Origin: Thiococcus pfennigii
Lineage (GTDB): Bacteria > Pseudomonadota > Gammaproteobacteria > Chromatiales > Chromatiaceae
DNA length: 45,329 nucleotides
Assembly: GCF_016583835.1 (NCBI RefSeq)
Contig: NZ_NRRW01000030.1
Span: 1 to 45,329 of the forward strand
Direction of reading: 5' to 3'
Numbering within the stretch: the first letter of the stretch is position 1; the number at the start of each line of letters is the position of its first letter. Of this stretch, positions 24,552 through 32,803 are shown in pieces. Both the position numbers and the translations under genes were made by a program. The notes beneath the pieces were generated by a model. The model was given only the letters and a program-made list of their open reading frames with translations. It ran no database searches and was not told the DNA's origin.

Positions 24552-26090
24552 TCAGGCGGCCTCATCGGACGTCTCCTCCTCATCCTCCTCGTCTCGATCC
24601 TGACCCGTCAGGATCAAGGCATTCGATACCAGCTGGTGGACGCTGACGATCTGCTCCATCTCCATCCCGTAGTAGGGGAGCACCTTCGTGAACTGGCTCT
24701 TGCAGATGGCGCAGATCGCGGCCATGTGCGTGACGCCCTTCTCCTTCATCACGTTGTTCAGCGCCTGCATGCGCGGCATCGCGCCCTTGACGCGCAGTTC
24801 CATCAGATCGTCGGTCAGGAGTCCCCCGCCGCCGCCGCAACAGAAGGTCCGCTCGCGGATCGTCTCCTCTTCCATATCGAAGAAGTGGTTGCAGGTGGCG
24901 CGGATGATGGCCCGCGGGATCTCGAACTGCCCGCCTGGGCGATCGCCCATGCGCGAGGCGCGGGCGACGTTGCAGGAGTCGTGGAAGGTCAGCACCATGT
25001 CGTCGTTCTGCGACTTGTCGAAGCGCAGCTTGCCCTGCTGGATCAGGTCATGGGTGAACTCGCAGATGTGCTGCGGCACCGGGTAGCGCGGGTCGAGGAA
25101 GTCCCAGGGGCCGGCCAGGGTGTTCAGGAAGCTGTAGGCGACCCGCCAGGCATGGCCGCACTCGCCGAAGACGATGCGTTTGACCTTGAGCGCGATCGCC
25201 GCCTCGCGGATGCGCTGGGCGAGCCGGCGCATGTTCGCGTAGGAGCCGATGAACATGCCGAAGTTGGCCGCCTCCGAGGCATGGGTGCTCAGCGTCCAGG
25301 AGACGCCAGCCTCGTGGAAGACCTTGCCATACCCGATCAACCCATCGACGTGCGGCTCGGCGAAGAAGTCCGCCGACGGGGTCACGAGCAGGATCTCGGC
25401 GCCCTCCTCATCGATCGGATAGCGAACCGCGACGCCCGTGTCGTCGAAGACGTCTTCCTCGAGGCCCTCGAGCGTGTCGCGCAGGGCCGGCCCGGGCAGG
25501 CCCAGGTTGTTGCCGATCTTGTAGACCTTGCCGATGATCTCGTTGCAGTACTTCTGCCCGACGCCGATGCTGTCCATGATCTCGCGGGCCGCCATCGAGA
25601 TCTCGGCCGTGTCGATGCCATAGGGACAGAAGACCGAGCAGCGGCGACACTGCGAACACTGGTGGAAGTAGCTGTACCACTCGTCGAGGACCTCGCGGGT
25701 GAAGTCGCTCGCCCCGACCAGCTTCGGGAAGAAGCGCCCGGCCAGCGTGAAGTAGCGCCGATAGACCTTGCGCATCAGGTCCTGGCGGCCGACCGGCATG
25801 TTGTTCGGGTCCTTGGTGCCGAGATAGTAGTGGCACTTGTCGGTGCAGGAGCCGCACTTGACGCACGAATCCAGATAGACGCGCAGCGAGCGGTACTTGC
25901 CGAGGAGCTCGCCCATCTTGTCGATCGCCCGCTCCTGCCAGTCCTCGACCAGTTCGCCGGGGAAGCCGAGCGGTCCCTGGAAGTCCGCCTTCGCGACGAA
26001 CGGCCGGCTGTGCGCCATCGCCCCCGGCTCGAGTGCCGGGATCTCGGCATAGGGCTTGAGGAGCGGGACCTCGAAATCTGCCTTGGCCAT
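24552..26090 (-). CDS. dsrK: DsrK, cytoplasmic HdrD-like iron-sulfur subunit
   Basis: The protein is 512 aa. The ferredoxin region has CVKCGSCTDKCHY and CSQCRRCSVFCP. The C-terminal CCG-type domains include FHDSCNVAR and TFCCGGGGG, the heterodisulfide-reductase-type catalytic cluster. It is proposed to reduce or oxidise the DsrC disulfide/trisulfide at the membrane with DsrM. The acidic C-terminal tail (DRDEEDEEET) is notable. It begins 47 bp after dsrM in the same operon. Confidence 0.93.
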   Translation of the reverse strand: MAKADFEVPLLKPYAEIPALEPGAMAHSRPFVAKADFQGPLGFPGELVEDWQERAIDKMGELLGKYRSLRVYLDSCVKCGSCTDKCHYYLGTKDPNNMPVGRQDLMRKVYRRYFTLAGRFFPKLVGASDFTREVLDEWYSYFHQCSQCRRCSVFCPYGIDTAEISMAAREIMDSIGVGQKYCNEIIGKVYKIGNNLGLPGPALRDTLEGLEEDVFDDTGVAVRYPIDEEGAEILLVTPSADFFAEPHVDGLIGYGKVFHEAGVSWTLSTHASEAANFGMFIGSYANMRRLAQRIREAAIALKVKRIVFGECGHAWRVAYSFLNTLAGPWDFLDPRYPVPQHICEFTHDLIQQGKLRFDKSQNDDMVLTFHDSCNVARASRMGDRPGGQFEIPRAIIRATCNHFFDMEEETIRERTFCCGGGGGLLTDDLMELRVKGAMPRMQALNNVMKEKGVTHMAAICAICKSQFTKVLPYYGMEMEQIVSVHQLVSNALILTGQDRDEEDEEETSDEAA

Positions 26091-26137
26091 CGTTACACCT
26101 CTTCAGCGCATCTTGCGGCAGCCGGGGGCGGCTGCCG

Positions 26138-26869
26138 TCACTCTTGCTCCAGGCGCTCGGCCCACGGAACGATGTGCCGCTTCTCGCGGGGGTTGTCGAC
26201 CTGGTTGCGCGACGGGCTGAAGAACAGGCCCGGGGCATGCAGCAGCTTGCTGTAGGGGAAGATGATCATCAGTACGGCGACGAGCAGCAGGTGGAGCAGC
26301 AGCAGCGGGTCGCTCGGCAGCGGATTGACCTGCAGCTGGTAGAGGCCGAAGAAGAAGTTCTTGACCGCGACGATGTCGGTGTGGGCCGCGAATTTCATCG
26401 ACAGCCCACTGAGCCCGATCAGGAGCAGCAGGAGCAGGATCAGGTGATCCGACGGCGAGGTGATGTAGCGCACGCGATCGACCAGGACCCGCCGCGCCCA
26501 GAGCCCGGCGAGGCCGACGACCATCGCGATGCCACCATAGATGCCGAACGGCTGGATGAAGGTGATCGGCAACCAGACCGGATCGATGAAATAGCGCAGG
26601 TGGCGCAGCGTCACGAGGAACAGGCCGAAATGGAAGACCCAACCGAAGATCCAGATCCATTTATTGCCCTTGAACAGACTCTCGAAGAACACCACCTCGC
26701 GAACCATGCGCAGGGTCACCTTCCCGGACGAGGTCGGGGCGGGTGTCGTCGGGATCTTCAACGGCGCCGGTGTACGCGCGTACTGGACGATCTTGTTGAC
26801 CAGGCCCGCGATCAGTATGACGACGGCGACGTAATAGAGGGAGGCGTAGAAGCCAGACAGAAACGACAT
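26138..26869 (-). CDS. dsrM: DsrM, NarI-like cytochrome b membrane subunit
   Basis: The protein is 243 aa with five or six hydrophobic helices and histidines in membrane positions (for example FGWVFHFGLF and LLLLHLLLV) suited to bind heme b. It passes electrons between the quinone pool and DsrK. ATG 26869 (MSFLSGFYASLYY) opens straight into the first helix; the longer upstream frame is GC-rich leader and was rejected. It follows dsrC after 188 bp that hold strong hairpins. Confidence 0.92.
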   Translation of the reverse strand: MSFLSGFYASLYYVAVVILIAGLVNKIVQYARTPAPLKIPTTPAPTSSGKVTLRMVREVVFFESLFKGNKWIWIFGWVFHFGLFLVTLRHLRYFIDPVWLPITFIQPFGIYGGIAMVVGLAGLWARRVLVDRVRYITSPSDHLILLLLLLIGLSGLSMKFAAHTDIVAVKNFFFGLYQLQVNPLPSDPLLLLHLLLVAVLMIIFPYSKLLHAPGLFFSPSRNQVDNPREKRHIVPWAERLEQE

Positions 26870-26897
26870 GTCCCCGCTACCTCGGTTCGGATGGGGC

Positions 26898-26918
26898 GAG
26901 GGGCGAACGGCGCCCCTC
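26898..26918 (-). promoter_or_regulatory. Hairpin in the dsrC-dsrM leader
   Basis: Perfect 8-bp arms GAGGGGCG and CGCCCCTC with a 5-base loop lie 29 bp upstream of the dsrM start. A second stem, GCGACC/GGTCGC, is at about 27010-27026. These may protect the abundant dsrC message after processing or modulate dsrM translation. Confidence 0.5.
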
Positions 26919-27041
26919 CCCAGAGTGTCTGCTCGACGGGGGACCCGCATGGGGACCCCTGCCACAGAGCCGGTCGCTCACTGCGCGCGGTCGCGGCGCC
27001 GCGCGCCGAGCGACCGACAGGGTCGCCGCCCGCGCGCCGCT

Positions 27042-27057
27042 CGGCCTGGCAAGGCCG
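27042..27057 (-). terminator. Hairpin abutting the dsrC stop codon
   Basis: CGGCCT-(4)-AGGCCG begins at the base after the dsrC stop. There is no U-run, so it is better read as a 3' stabiliser or attenuator than a full terminator; the operon continues into dsrM. Confidence 0.45.
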
Positions 27058-27390
27058 TCAGACGCAGCCGGTCGGCTTGGGCAGACCAGCATAGCGGCAC
27101 GCCTGCTTGGCCGGGCCGTACGGGAACAGCCCGTAGAGGTACTTGCTGTTGCCCTTGTCCTTACCCATCTTCTTGCCGACGGCCTTGGTCAACACCCGCA
27201 CGGCCGGGGCAATCTGATACTCGTCGTAGTATTCGCGCAGGAAGTTGATGATGTCCCAGTGCTCGTCGGTGAGCGCCAGGTCGTCTTCCTTGGCCATGAC
27301 CACGGCGACTTCCGGTTCCCATTCGTTGATATTGGCGAGGTAGCCTTCCTCGTCGGTCTCCAGGGACTTGCCATTGACGTCGATCGGCAT
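27058..27390 (-). CDS. dsrC: DsrC, sulfur-carrier protein
   Basis: The protein is 110 aa. The C-terminal arm CRYAGLPKPTGCV carries both conserved cysteines, Cys98 and the penultimate Cys109, as needed for the DsrC trisulfide; TusE-type proteins lack the former. It accepts sulfur from DsrEFH, presents it to DsrAB and is turned over by DsrMK. ATG 27390 with AGAGGAAACGC just upstream is a convincing start. It lies between dsrH and dsrM and is flanked downstream by hairpins consistent with high separate expression. Confidence 0.95.
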   Translation of the reverse strand: MPIDVNGKSLETDEEGYLANINEWEPEVAVVMAKEDDLALTDEHWDIINFLREYYDEYQIAPAVRVLTKAVGKKMGKDKGNSKYLYGLFPYGPAKQACRYAGLPKPTGCV

Positions 27391-27439
27391 GATTGCGTTT
27401 CCTCTCTTGGATCGAATGTGGGTTAAAGGATGTGATCGG

Positions 27440-27748
27440 TCAGAGCCAGGCCTGAACCTTGTCGTGCTCGGCGGCGAGGTCGACGAAGCCGCCATAGTCC
27501 ACGACCTGGACGCCGGCCATGATACGCTCATCGCCGAAACCGCGGGCCTTGAGATCCGGACCGAGGACATAGAGCCTCACCCGGTCCATGGCCGCGGCGA
27601 CCCGCTCGGCCACCGCCGTGTCGCGCAGCGCACCGTAGACACCGTCCTCGATCAGCAGCACGGCGGCGCCGGGCGCGGCGAACGTCAGGCAGGAGTCCAG
27701 CGCGTTGCGCTCGAACGGCGACTTGTTGACTGTGTGCAGGATTGCCAT
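27440..27748 (-). CDS. dsrH: DsrH, TusB-like sulfur relay subunit
   Basis: The protein is 102 aa of the DsrH/TusB fold. Cys20 (NALDSCLTF) is at the conserved position known from Allochromatium DsrH. It forms the alpha2beta2gamma2 DsrEFH complex that hands sulfur to DsrC. The start is 11 bp after dsrF and dsrC follows after 49 bp. Confidence 0.92.
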   Translation of the reverse strand: MAILHTVNKSPFERNALDSCLTFAAPGAAVLLIEDGVYGALRDTAVAERVAAAMDRVRLYVLGPDLKARGFGDERIMAGVQVVDYGGFVDLAAEHDKVQAWL

Positions 27749-27759
27749 GTGCCCCACCC

Positions 27760-28170
27760 TCAGAAGCTGAAGATCACGTCGGACTCTTCCATCAGCTCGG
27801 TCGCGCGCGCGGCGTCGACGACCTCGACGATGTTGTCCTTCTCTTCGCCCGATTCCCAATCTTCCCAGGCGACCTCGACCAGGTCGTCCTGGGTCAGGCC
27901 GCGCGCCGCGAGCGACGCGCGGTCGACGTAGATGCTCTTGACCTCGTAGTCGCCGAGGGTGCGATAGGTGGGCGAGAAGTTCTTCATGCCGATCCCGACC
28001 GTGTCCTGCGACTTGGTCAGTTGGTAGACCCCGTCGTCGACGAACAGCAGGCTCACCTCCTGATCGAAGGCGGCGCCGATCAGCACGACCTCGAGCGACT
28101 CCCAGGCGTAGATCGTCCCGTACGGGGCCTTGCGGTTGAGGTAGAGAAACTTCTTCACGACTTCGGACAT
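27760..28170 (-). CDS. dsrF: DsrF, TusC-like sulfur relay subunit
   Basis: The protein is 136 aa of the DsrE/F-like fold, with FVDDGVYQL matching the family. It has no cysteine at all, in keeping with a structural role in the DsrEFH hexamer. It lies between dsrE (10 bp) and dsrH (11 bp), clearly co-transcribed. Confidence 0.92.
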   Translation of the reverse strand: MSEVVKKFLYLNRKAPYGTIYAWESLEVVLIGAAFDQEVSLLFVDDGVYQLTKSQDTVGIGMKNFSPTYRTLGDYEVKSIYVDRASLAARGLTQDDLVEVAWEDWESGEEKDNIVEVVDAARATELMEESDVIFSF

Positions 28171-28180
28171 GGCATCCCCC

Positions 28181-28573
28181 TCAATCCCCGAAGACGACGA
28201 GACGGTCCGACTGGATCGCCGCCTCGACCAGCTGGCCCAGACCCGAGATGCGGAACCTGGGATGGATGTTGGTCGCGTCCTTGCCGTTGCGCTTGGCCTC
28301 GCCCTCGTCGACGATCCCGCGGCGCTGCGCGGCCGCGACGCAGACGACCATGTCCAGATCGTGACGCTCGGCGAGTTCGGCCCACTGATTGACGATGTGG
28401 CGGTCGTCCTGCGGCGGCGTCGTCAGGCGCGACGAGTTGTAGACCCCGTCGTGATAGAAGAACACCCGCATGATCTCGTGGCCCTTCTCCAACGCCGCCT
28501 TGGCGAAGTGATAGGCCGAGTCCGACGCCTGGTGCTGGTAAGGTCCTTCGTTGATTTGAATCGCGAACTTCAT
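28181..28573 (-). CDS. dsrE: DsrE, TusD-like sulfur relay subunit
   Basis: The protein is 130 aa. VVCVAAAQRRG places the active cysteine at residue 78, exactly as in Allochromatium DsrE, where Cys78 carries persulfide sulfur and passes it to DsrC. FFYHDGVYN is the family core. ATG 28573 begins 123 bp after dsrB; the longer in-frame leader was rejected for lack of family similarity. Confidence 0.93.
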   Translation of the reverse strand: MKFAIQINEGPYQHQASDSAYHFAKAALEKGHEIMRVFFYHDGVYNSSRLTTPPQDDRHIVNQWAELAERHDLDMVVCVAAAQRRGIVDEGEAKRNGKDATNIHPRFRISGLGQLVEAAIQSDRLVVFGD

Positions 28574-28696
28574 AACGGCCTCGTCTTGTCTCCCCGCGTC
28601 CGTCTGATCCGAAACAGCTGAAATCCGTGCCCCGTGAGCCGACCAGGTCGCCCTTGCGGGCGCCTGGACGCGCCCGCAGGGAGGCGGCCGCACGAC

Positions 28697-29767
28697 CTAG
28701 AAGCGGATGTAGGTCGAGGCGTTGAAGCTGTTGCGGGCGCCGCGCCAGGTATCGATGTGGTACTTGGTGAACGGCAGTTCGACCTCCTCGAAGAAGCGCG
28801 GCCAGCCGATGCGTTCGATCCACTCGTTGATCCGCTCCCAGTCGCGCGCCCCTTCCTTGTAGGCCTTCAGGATCCGCTTGACGATCCCAGTCGCCTCGGG
28901 CCAGCGCGGCGGGTTGTTCGGGATGCCGGCGGCGACGAGCTTCTGGAAGGTCGGCTTGCCGCGGGCGTTGGAGTGATTGCCCCCGACCCAGATCGCGAGC
29001 TTGGTGTGCTCGGCGTCGTTGATCTGCATCGGCGGGCAGGGCGGATAGCAGGCGCCGCAGCAGATGCACTTGCGCTCGTCGACCTCGAGGGACGGCTTGC
29101 CGTTGACCAGCGCCGGGCGGATCGCGGCGACCGGGCAGCGGGCCACGACCGACGGGCGCTCGCAGACGTTGGCGACCAGGTCGTGGTTGATCTTCGGCGG
29201 CTTGGTGTGCTGCACATTGATCGCGATGTCGCCCTGCCCGCCGCAGTTGATCTGGCAGCAGGAGGTCGTGATGTGCACGCGGTTGGGCATGTTGGTGTTG
29301 CGGAACTCGTCGATGAGTTCGTCCATCATCGCCTTGACCACGCCCGAGGCGTCGGTGCCCGGGATGTCGCAGTGCAGCCAGCCCTGCGTGTGCGAGATCA
29401 TGGTCACCGAGTTCTGGGTGCCGCCGACGATGAAGCCGGCCTCCTCGAGGGCCTGGATCAGCGGCTCGACCTTGGCCTGGTCGGTGACCAGGAACTCGAT
29501 GCTCGAGCGGATCGTGAAGTGCACGTGACCGTCGGCGTACTGATCGCCGATGTCGCAAAGCTTGCGCAGCGAGAAGACGTCCAGGATGCGCTGGGTACCG
29601 GCCTTGACGGTCCAGATCTCGTCGCCGCTGAAGGCGACGTGGCGCAGGACGCCCGGGCGCGGGTGCTCGTGATACTTCCACTGGCCGAAGTTCTTGCGCA
29701 TCACCGGATGCATGTACTGCCAGGGATCGGGACAGCCGGACTCGATGGGCTCACGCATGTCTGCCAT
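28697..29767 (-). CDS. dsrB: DsrB, dissimilatory sulfite reductase beta subunit (oxidative type)
   Basis: The protein is 356 aa. The siroheme/Fe-S region TTSCCQINCGGQGDIAI is followed by a ferredoxin insert (ARCPVAAIRP and CICCGACYPPCP) binding further [4Fe-4S] centres. With DsrA it makes the cytoplasmic enzyme that, in this pathway, oxidises DsrC-bound sulfur to sulfite. ATG 29767 follows dsrA after 90 bp, with GGAGGCAAGG in front. Confidence 0.95.
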   Translation of the reverse strand: MADMREPIESGCPDPWQYMHPVMRKNFGQWKYHEHPRPGVLRHVAFSGDEIWTVKAGTQRILDVFSLRKLCDIGDQYADGHVHFTIRSSIEFLVTDQAKVEPLIQALEEAGFIVGGTQNSVTMISHTQGWLHCDIPGTDASGVVKAMMDELIDEFRNTNMPNRVHITTSCCQINCGGQGDIAINVQHTKPPKINHDLVANVCERPSVVARCPVAAIRPALVNGKPSLEVDERKCICCGACYPPCPPMQINDAEHTKLAIWVGGNHSNARGKPTFQKLVAAGIPNNPPRWPEATGIVKRILKAYKEGARDWERINEWIERIGWPRFFEEVELPFTKYHIDTWRGARNSFNASTYIRF

Positions 29768-29857
29768 CGCCTTGCCTCCAATAGCTCGGGAAATTCGTTG
29801 GGATTCTGCCTGGCCCGACCGCGCGAGGGCCTCGCCCCCGACACGGCCGGTCGCGCG

Positions 29858-31111
29858 TCACTCGCCGGCCACGGCCTGGCGCTCGAACCACTCCTCGGCG
29901 GCCTCGTCCCAGCCGTCCATGCGGATGTAGGAGCTCTGACGCGGGTGGCTCAGCATGTTCGGATCCGGCTCGATGCCGATCCCCTCGAGGAAGTTGGCCA
30001 AGCCGATGCGCTCGATCATCTCGCCGCAGCGCTCGTGCTCCAGGCCGTTCTCGGCCCAGAAATCGATGATGGTCTCGGCCAGCTCGACCATGGACTCGTA
30101 GTCCTCTTCGGTCTCGAGCTTCTTGAAGGGGACGACGACCGTGCCCATCAGATCGCCGATCTTGAGGGTGCGCTTGCCGCCGATCAGGATGGTCACGCCC
30201 TTGTCGTCGCCCGGGTGCAGGGCCTTGGGCATGACGTTGAGACAGTGCATGCAGCGCACGCAGTCGCGGTTGTTGACGGCCAGCGTGTTGTCATCGTTCA
30301 GCGACAAGGCGTGGGTCGGACAGCGCGTCACGACGTTGTCGATGATGTACTGGCGGCCCTTCTGGGCGACATAGGCCTTCACCTCGGCCTGGTCGACCTT
30401 CATGTCGTCTCGCCAGGTGCCGATCACGGCGAAGTCCGAGCGCTCGATCGCGTTTTGGCAGTCGTTGGCGCAGCCCGAGACCTTGAATTTGAACTTGTAG
30501 GGCAGGGCCGGGCGGTGGACGTCGTCGGTGAAGTTGTTCACGAGCAGGCGATGGGCCTTGAGCTCGTTGGTGCAGGACATCTCGCAGCGCGCCGAGCCGA
30601 TGCAGGACATGGCCGTGCGCACGCAGGGGCCGGCCCCGCCGAGGTCCCAGCCGTAGTCGTTGATCTCGTCGAAGAAGCGCTGCGTCGAGGGCGTATCGGC
30701 ACCGATGAACATGATGTTGCCGGTCTGGCCGTGGAAGGTCACCAGGCCCGAGCCGTGCTTCTCCCAGCTGTCGGCGAGCTGGCGCAGCATCGCGGTCGAG
30801 TAGTGGTTGCCGGCCGGGGGCTGGACGCGAATCGTGTGGAATTCCTTCGACTTGGGAAAGGCCTTGCCGACCTCGGAGAAACGCGGAATGATGCCGCCGC
30901 CGTAGCCGTAGACCGACACGGTGCCGCCCTTCCAGTAGCCCTTGCGGGTCTCGTAGGAGTGCTCGAGCTGGCCGAGCAGGTCGTTCGTGACCTCGTTGAT
31001 GCGGGCGTCGGGATGCTGGTCGCGGAGCCGCTTGATGCCGGAGATGAAGCTCGGCCATGGCCCCTCTTCGAGCTGGTCGAGCATCGGGGTGTGATGTTTT
31101 TGGATCGCCAT
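29858..31111 (-). CDS. dsrA: DsrA, dissimilatory sulfite reductase alpha subunit (oxidative type)
   Basis: The protein is 417 aa, the same length as Allochromatium DsrA. Siroheme-[4Fe-4S] ligands lie in GPCVRTAMSCIGSARCEMSC and VSGCANDCQ. A ferredoxin domain (TRCPTHALSL and CVRCMHCLNVMP) lies between about residues 245 and 295. It is the catalytic subunit with DsrB. ATG 31111 (MAIQKHHTPM) follows GGGAGAGACAGC, a good ribosome binding site; the long in-frame upstream extension is leader DNA. The gene heads the operon, about 310 nt behind a sigma70-like promoter. Confidence 0.96.
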   Translation of the reverse strand: MAIQKHHTPMLDQLEEGPWPSFISGIKRLRDQHPDARINEVTNDLLGQLEHSYETRKGYWKGGTVSVYGYGGGIIPRFSEVGKAFPKSKEFHTIRVQPPAGNHYSTAMLRQLADSWEKHGSGLVTFHGQTGNIMFIGADTPSTQRFFDEINDYGWDLGGAGPCVRTAMSCIGSARCEMSCTNELKAHRLLVNNFTDDVHRPALPYKFKFKVSGCANDCQNAIERSDFAVIGTWRDDMKVDQAEVKAYVAQKGRQYIIDNVVTRCPTHALSLNDDNTLAVNNRDCVRCMHCLNVMPKALHPGDDKGVTILIGGKRTLKIGDLMGTVVVPFKKLETEEDYESMVELAETIIDFWAENGLEHERCGEMIERIGLANFLEGIGIEPDPNMLSHPRQSSYIRMDGWDEAAEEWFERQAVAGE

Positions 31112-31350
31112 TTGCGCTGTCTCTCCCATCGCACGGGTTGATTCGCAGTGTCCGATAGCCGATGCCGGCGCGCCCCCCGGCACAGGAGCTGTGGCGCGAG
31201 GGGCTCGCCAACCGCGCGACCGGCAACCGAGGCCGACTCGCTGGCAAGACGCCGACACAGGGATCGAGACCCCTTTGTCGAGCTTCATTGTAGTGAGGGG
31301 GAAACGCGAGCCTCCATTCCACCATCGGGGGGCGGCGGCCTGCCCCTTGC

Positions 31351-31368
31351 CTATCCCGTTCGGGATAG
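31351..31368. promoter_or_regulatory. Perfect palindrome in the dsrA leader
   Basis: CTATCCCGTTCGGGATAG has 8-bp arms around TT. It is about 60 bp downstream of the predicted dsr transcription start and 240 bp before dsrA, flanked by G- and C-runs that could lengthen the stem. It may be a repressor operator or a leader hairpin that governs the operon in response to sulfur or redox state. Confidence 0.55.
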
Positions 31369-31426
31369 AGCCCCCCGGGCGCGTCGGCGCCATCTTGGGT
31401 CGTGTTCCCGATCAAAATCGTCGGTG

Positions 31427-31456
31427 ATCATACGCGGAAGCAATCCACAAGGTCAA
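31427..31456 (-). promoter_or_regulatory. Predicted sigma70-type promoter of the dsr operon
   Basis: Read on the minus strand, TTGACC (31456-31451), an 18-bp spacer and TATGAT (31432-31427) form a good -35/-10 pair. Transcription would start near 31420 with a ~310-nt leader before dsrA. The divergent dioxygenase gene starts only 28 bp beyond the -35, and TAATAT at 31464 is a possible -10 for it, so the promoters may interfere. Confidence 0.55.
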
Positions 31457-31483
31457 GAAATTCTAATATAAGCGTTTCATTAT

Positions 31484-32365
31484 ATGATCCCAGAAGCCCG
31501 ACCTTCGCCGTTCTGCCTCGACAACCCCGTCGGCTACCGCGACTGGCGCGCCCGCAAGCTCGCCAACTACCCGCGCTCGATCGAGGCGGTCCGCGTGCGC
31601 GTGCGGCGCCTGGCGGAGCCGAGCGCCGCCGAACTCGCCGCCATCGGCGCGCGCATCGCCCGGTGCAACATGGCCCTGATCGACTGCGGCGACCCCGCCC
31701 AGGTCGAGGCCGACGCCCTGTTGCGCCTCGGCGAACACCTCGGGCTGCGGCGCACCGATCATCATCTGTGCGCCGACGCCAACGCAGTCAGCACCATCCG
31801 CGTCGCGGGCGACGGCCGAGCGGGCGAACTCATCCCCTACACCAACCGCCCACTCAACTGGCACACCGACGGCTATTACAATCCGCCGCGGCGCGCCGTG
31901 CGCGCCTGGCTGCTCTTCTGCCGCCAGGACGCCGTGGCGGGCGGCGAGAACGCCCTGCTCGACCACGAGATCGCCTACCTGCGCCTGCGCGACCAGGAGC
32001 CGGAGCTGATCCGCGCCCTGCTCGACCCGCAGACCCTCGGCGTGCCGGCCAACGAGGAGGCCGGGGCCGACCGGCGCGAGGCGATCTTCGGACCGGTCTT
32101 CTCGTGGCCGCAGGGGGCGCTGGAGATGCGCTACACGGCTCGCGCACGCCATGCGATCTGGCCACCGACGCCGGCCGTCACGGCGGCGCGCGAGGCGCTG
32201 ACGCGCTTGTTTTCGGGAAACGAGGGCTTCATCTACCGCCACAAGTTGAGGCCGGGCGAGGGGTACATCACCAACAACGTGCTCCATAACCGCAGCGGAT
32301 TCGACGCGAATGGCGCCGAACGAACCCTGCTGCGGGTGCGGTACCTGGACCGGGTCTCCATCTGA
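31484..32365 (+). CDS. TauD/TfdA-family Fe(II)/2-oxoglutarate-type dioxygenase
   Basis: The protein is 293 aa. The iron triad is present: NWHTDGYY (H127, D129) and NVLHNR (H268), with Arg280/Arg284 in AERTLLRVRY for 2-oxoglutarate. The double-stranded beta-helix spans about residues 60-290. The substrate is unknown; TauD-like enzymes often oxidise sulfonates, sulfates or betaines, and the location beside dsr makes an organosulfur substrate attractive but unproven. ATG 31484 lies very close to the possible -10, so the leader would be short. A MITE-like repeat follows the gene. Confidence 0.82.
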   Translation: MIPEARPSPFCLDNPVGYRDWRARKLANYPRSIEAVRVRVRRLAEPSAAELAAIGARIARCNMALIDCGDPAQVEADALLRLGEHLGLRRTDHHLCADANAVSTIRVAGDGRAGELIPYTNRPLNWHTDGYYNPPRRAVRAWLLFCRQDAVAGGENALLDHEIAYLRLRDQEPELIRALLDPQTLGVPANEEAGADRREAIFGPVFSWPQGALEMRYTARARHAIWPPTPAVTAAREALTRLFSGNEGFIYRHKLRPGEGYITNNVLHNRSGFDANGAERTLLRVRYLDRVSI

Positions 32366-32437
32366 TGGCCGCTGCCGGTCGCGCCGGAGTCGCGCCCAGG
32401 CCGCGCGAACAGACCGACGAATCCCGCCGCCACGCGG

Positions 32438-32535
32438 CCTAGGGAGACGCTGATTTATTGGCCGTCCTGGCCAAGAATCAGCACGGGGCTCCTGCCCCGC
32501 ACGGGAAGCGCTGAATACTTCAGCACTTCCCTAGG
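32438..32535. repeat. MITE-like repeat, short copy
   Basis: A 98-bp unit with near-matching inverted ends CCTAGGGAGACGCTGA and CCTAGGGAAGTGCTGA. The interior has GGCCGTCCTGGCC and GGGGC-(6)-GCCCC hairpins. A longer relative with extra hairpins is at 41091-41251. No coding capacity. Confidence 0.75.
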
Positions 32536-32580
32536 CCGACCGATGGCGGCGGCGCATCAGAACGAACACGGGGGACACGC

Positions 32581-32772
32581 ATGTTGAAACTCAGCGACAT
32601 CCTGGTGGAACGCAAGGACCTGGAGTCCTTCGAGGAGCTGGTTCCGATCATCCAAGGCGTCGCCCGCAGCGGCGAGCGCTTCTTCCGCATGGACGTCAAG
32701 CCGCCCTATCCCGATACGCCGGAGAACTGGGAGGACAGGCTGGAGGCCGCCTTCAGCGGACTGATCCGCTAG
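32581..32772 (+). CDS. Small hypothetical protein, first gene of the Cas6-like unit
   Basis: The protein is 63 aa, acidic and helical (MLKLSDILVERKDLESFEEL...), with no cysteine and no membrane segment. I do not recognise the family. The start has GGGGGACACGC upstream. The next gene starts 31 bp after its stop, and a Cas6-like gene closes the series, so the three are probably one operon. Codon usage looks native (high third-position GC). Confidence 0.6.
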   Translation: MLKLSDILVERKDLESFEELVPIIQGVARSGERFFRMDVKPPYPDTPENWEDRLEAAFSGLIR

Positions 32773-32803
32773 CCCCTAGACGACCACGACGAAGGCGATG
32801 ACG

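Noticed and set aside
22377-26255. 1292-codon plus-strand open frame opposite dsrJ, dsrL and dsrK
   Set aside because: It is an antisense shadow of high-GC coding DNA: it runs codon-aligned opposite conserved dsr genes and shows no family motif.
28634-31141. 835-codon plus-strand open frame opposite dsrA and dsrB
   Set aside because: Antisense shadow; dsrA and dsrB are unmistakable on the minus strand.
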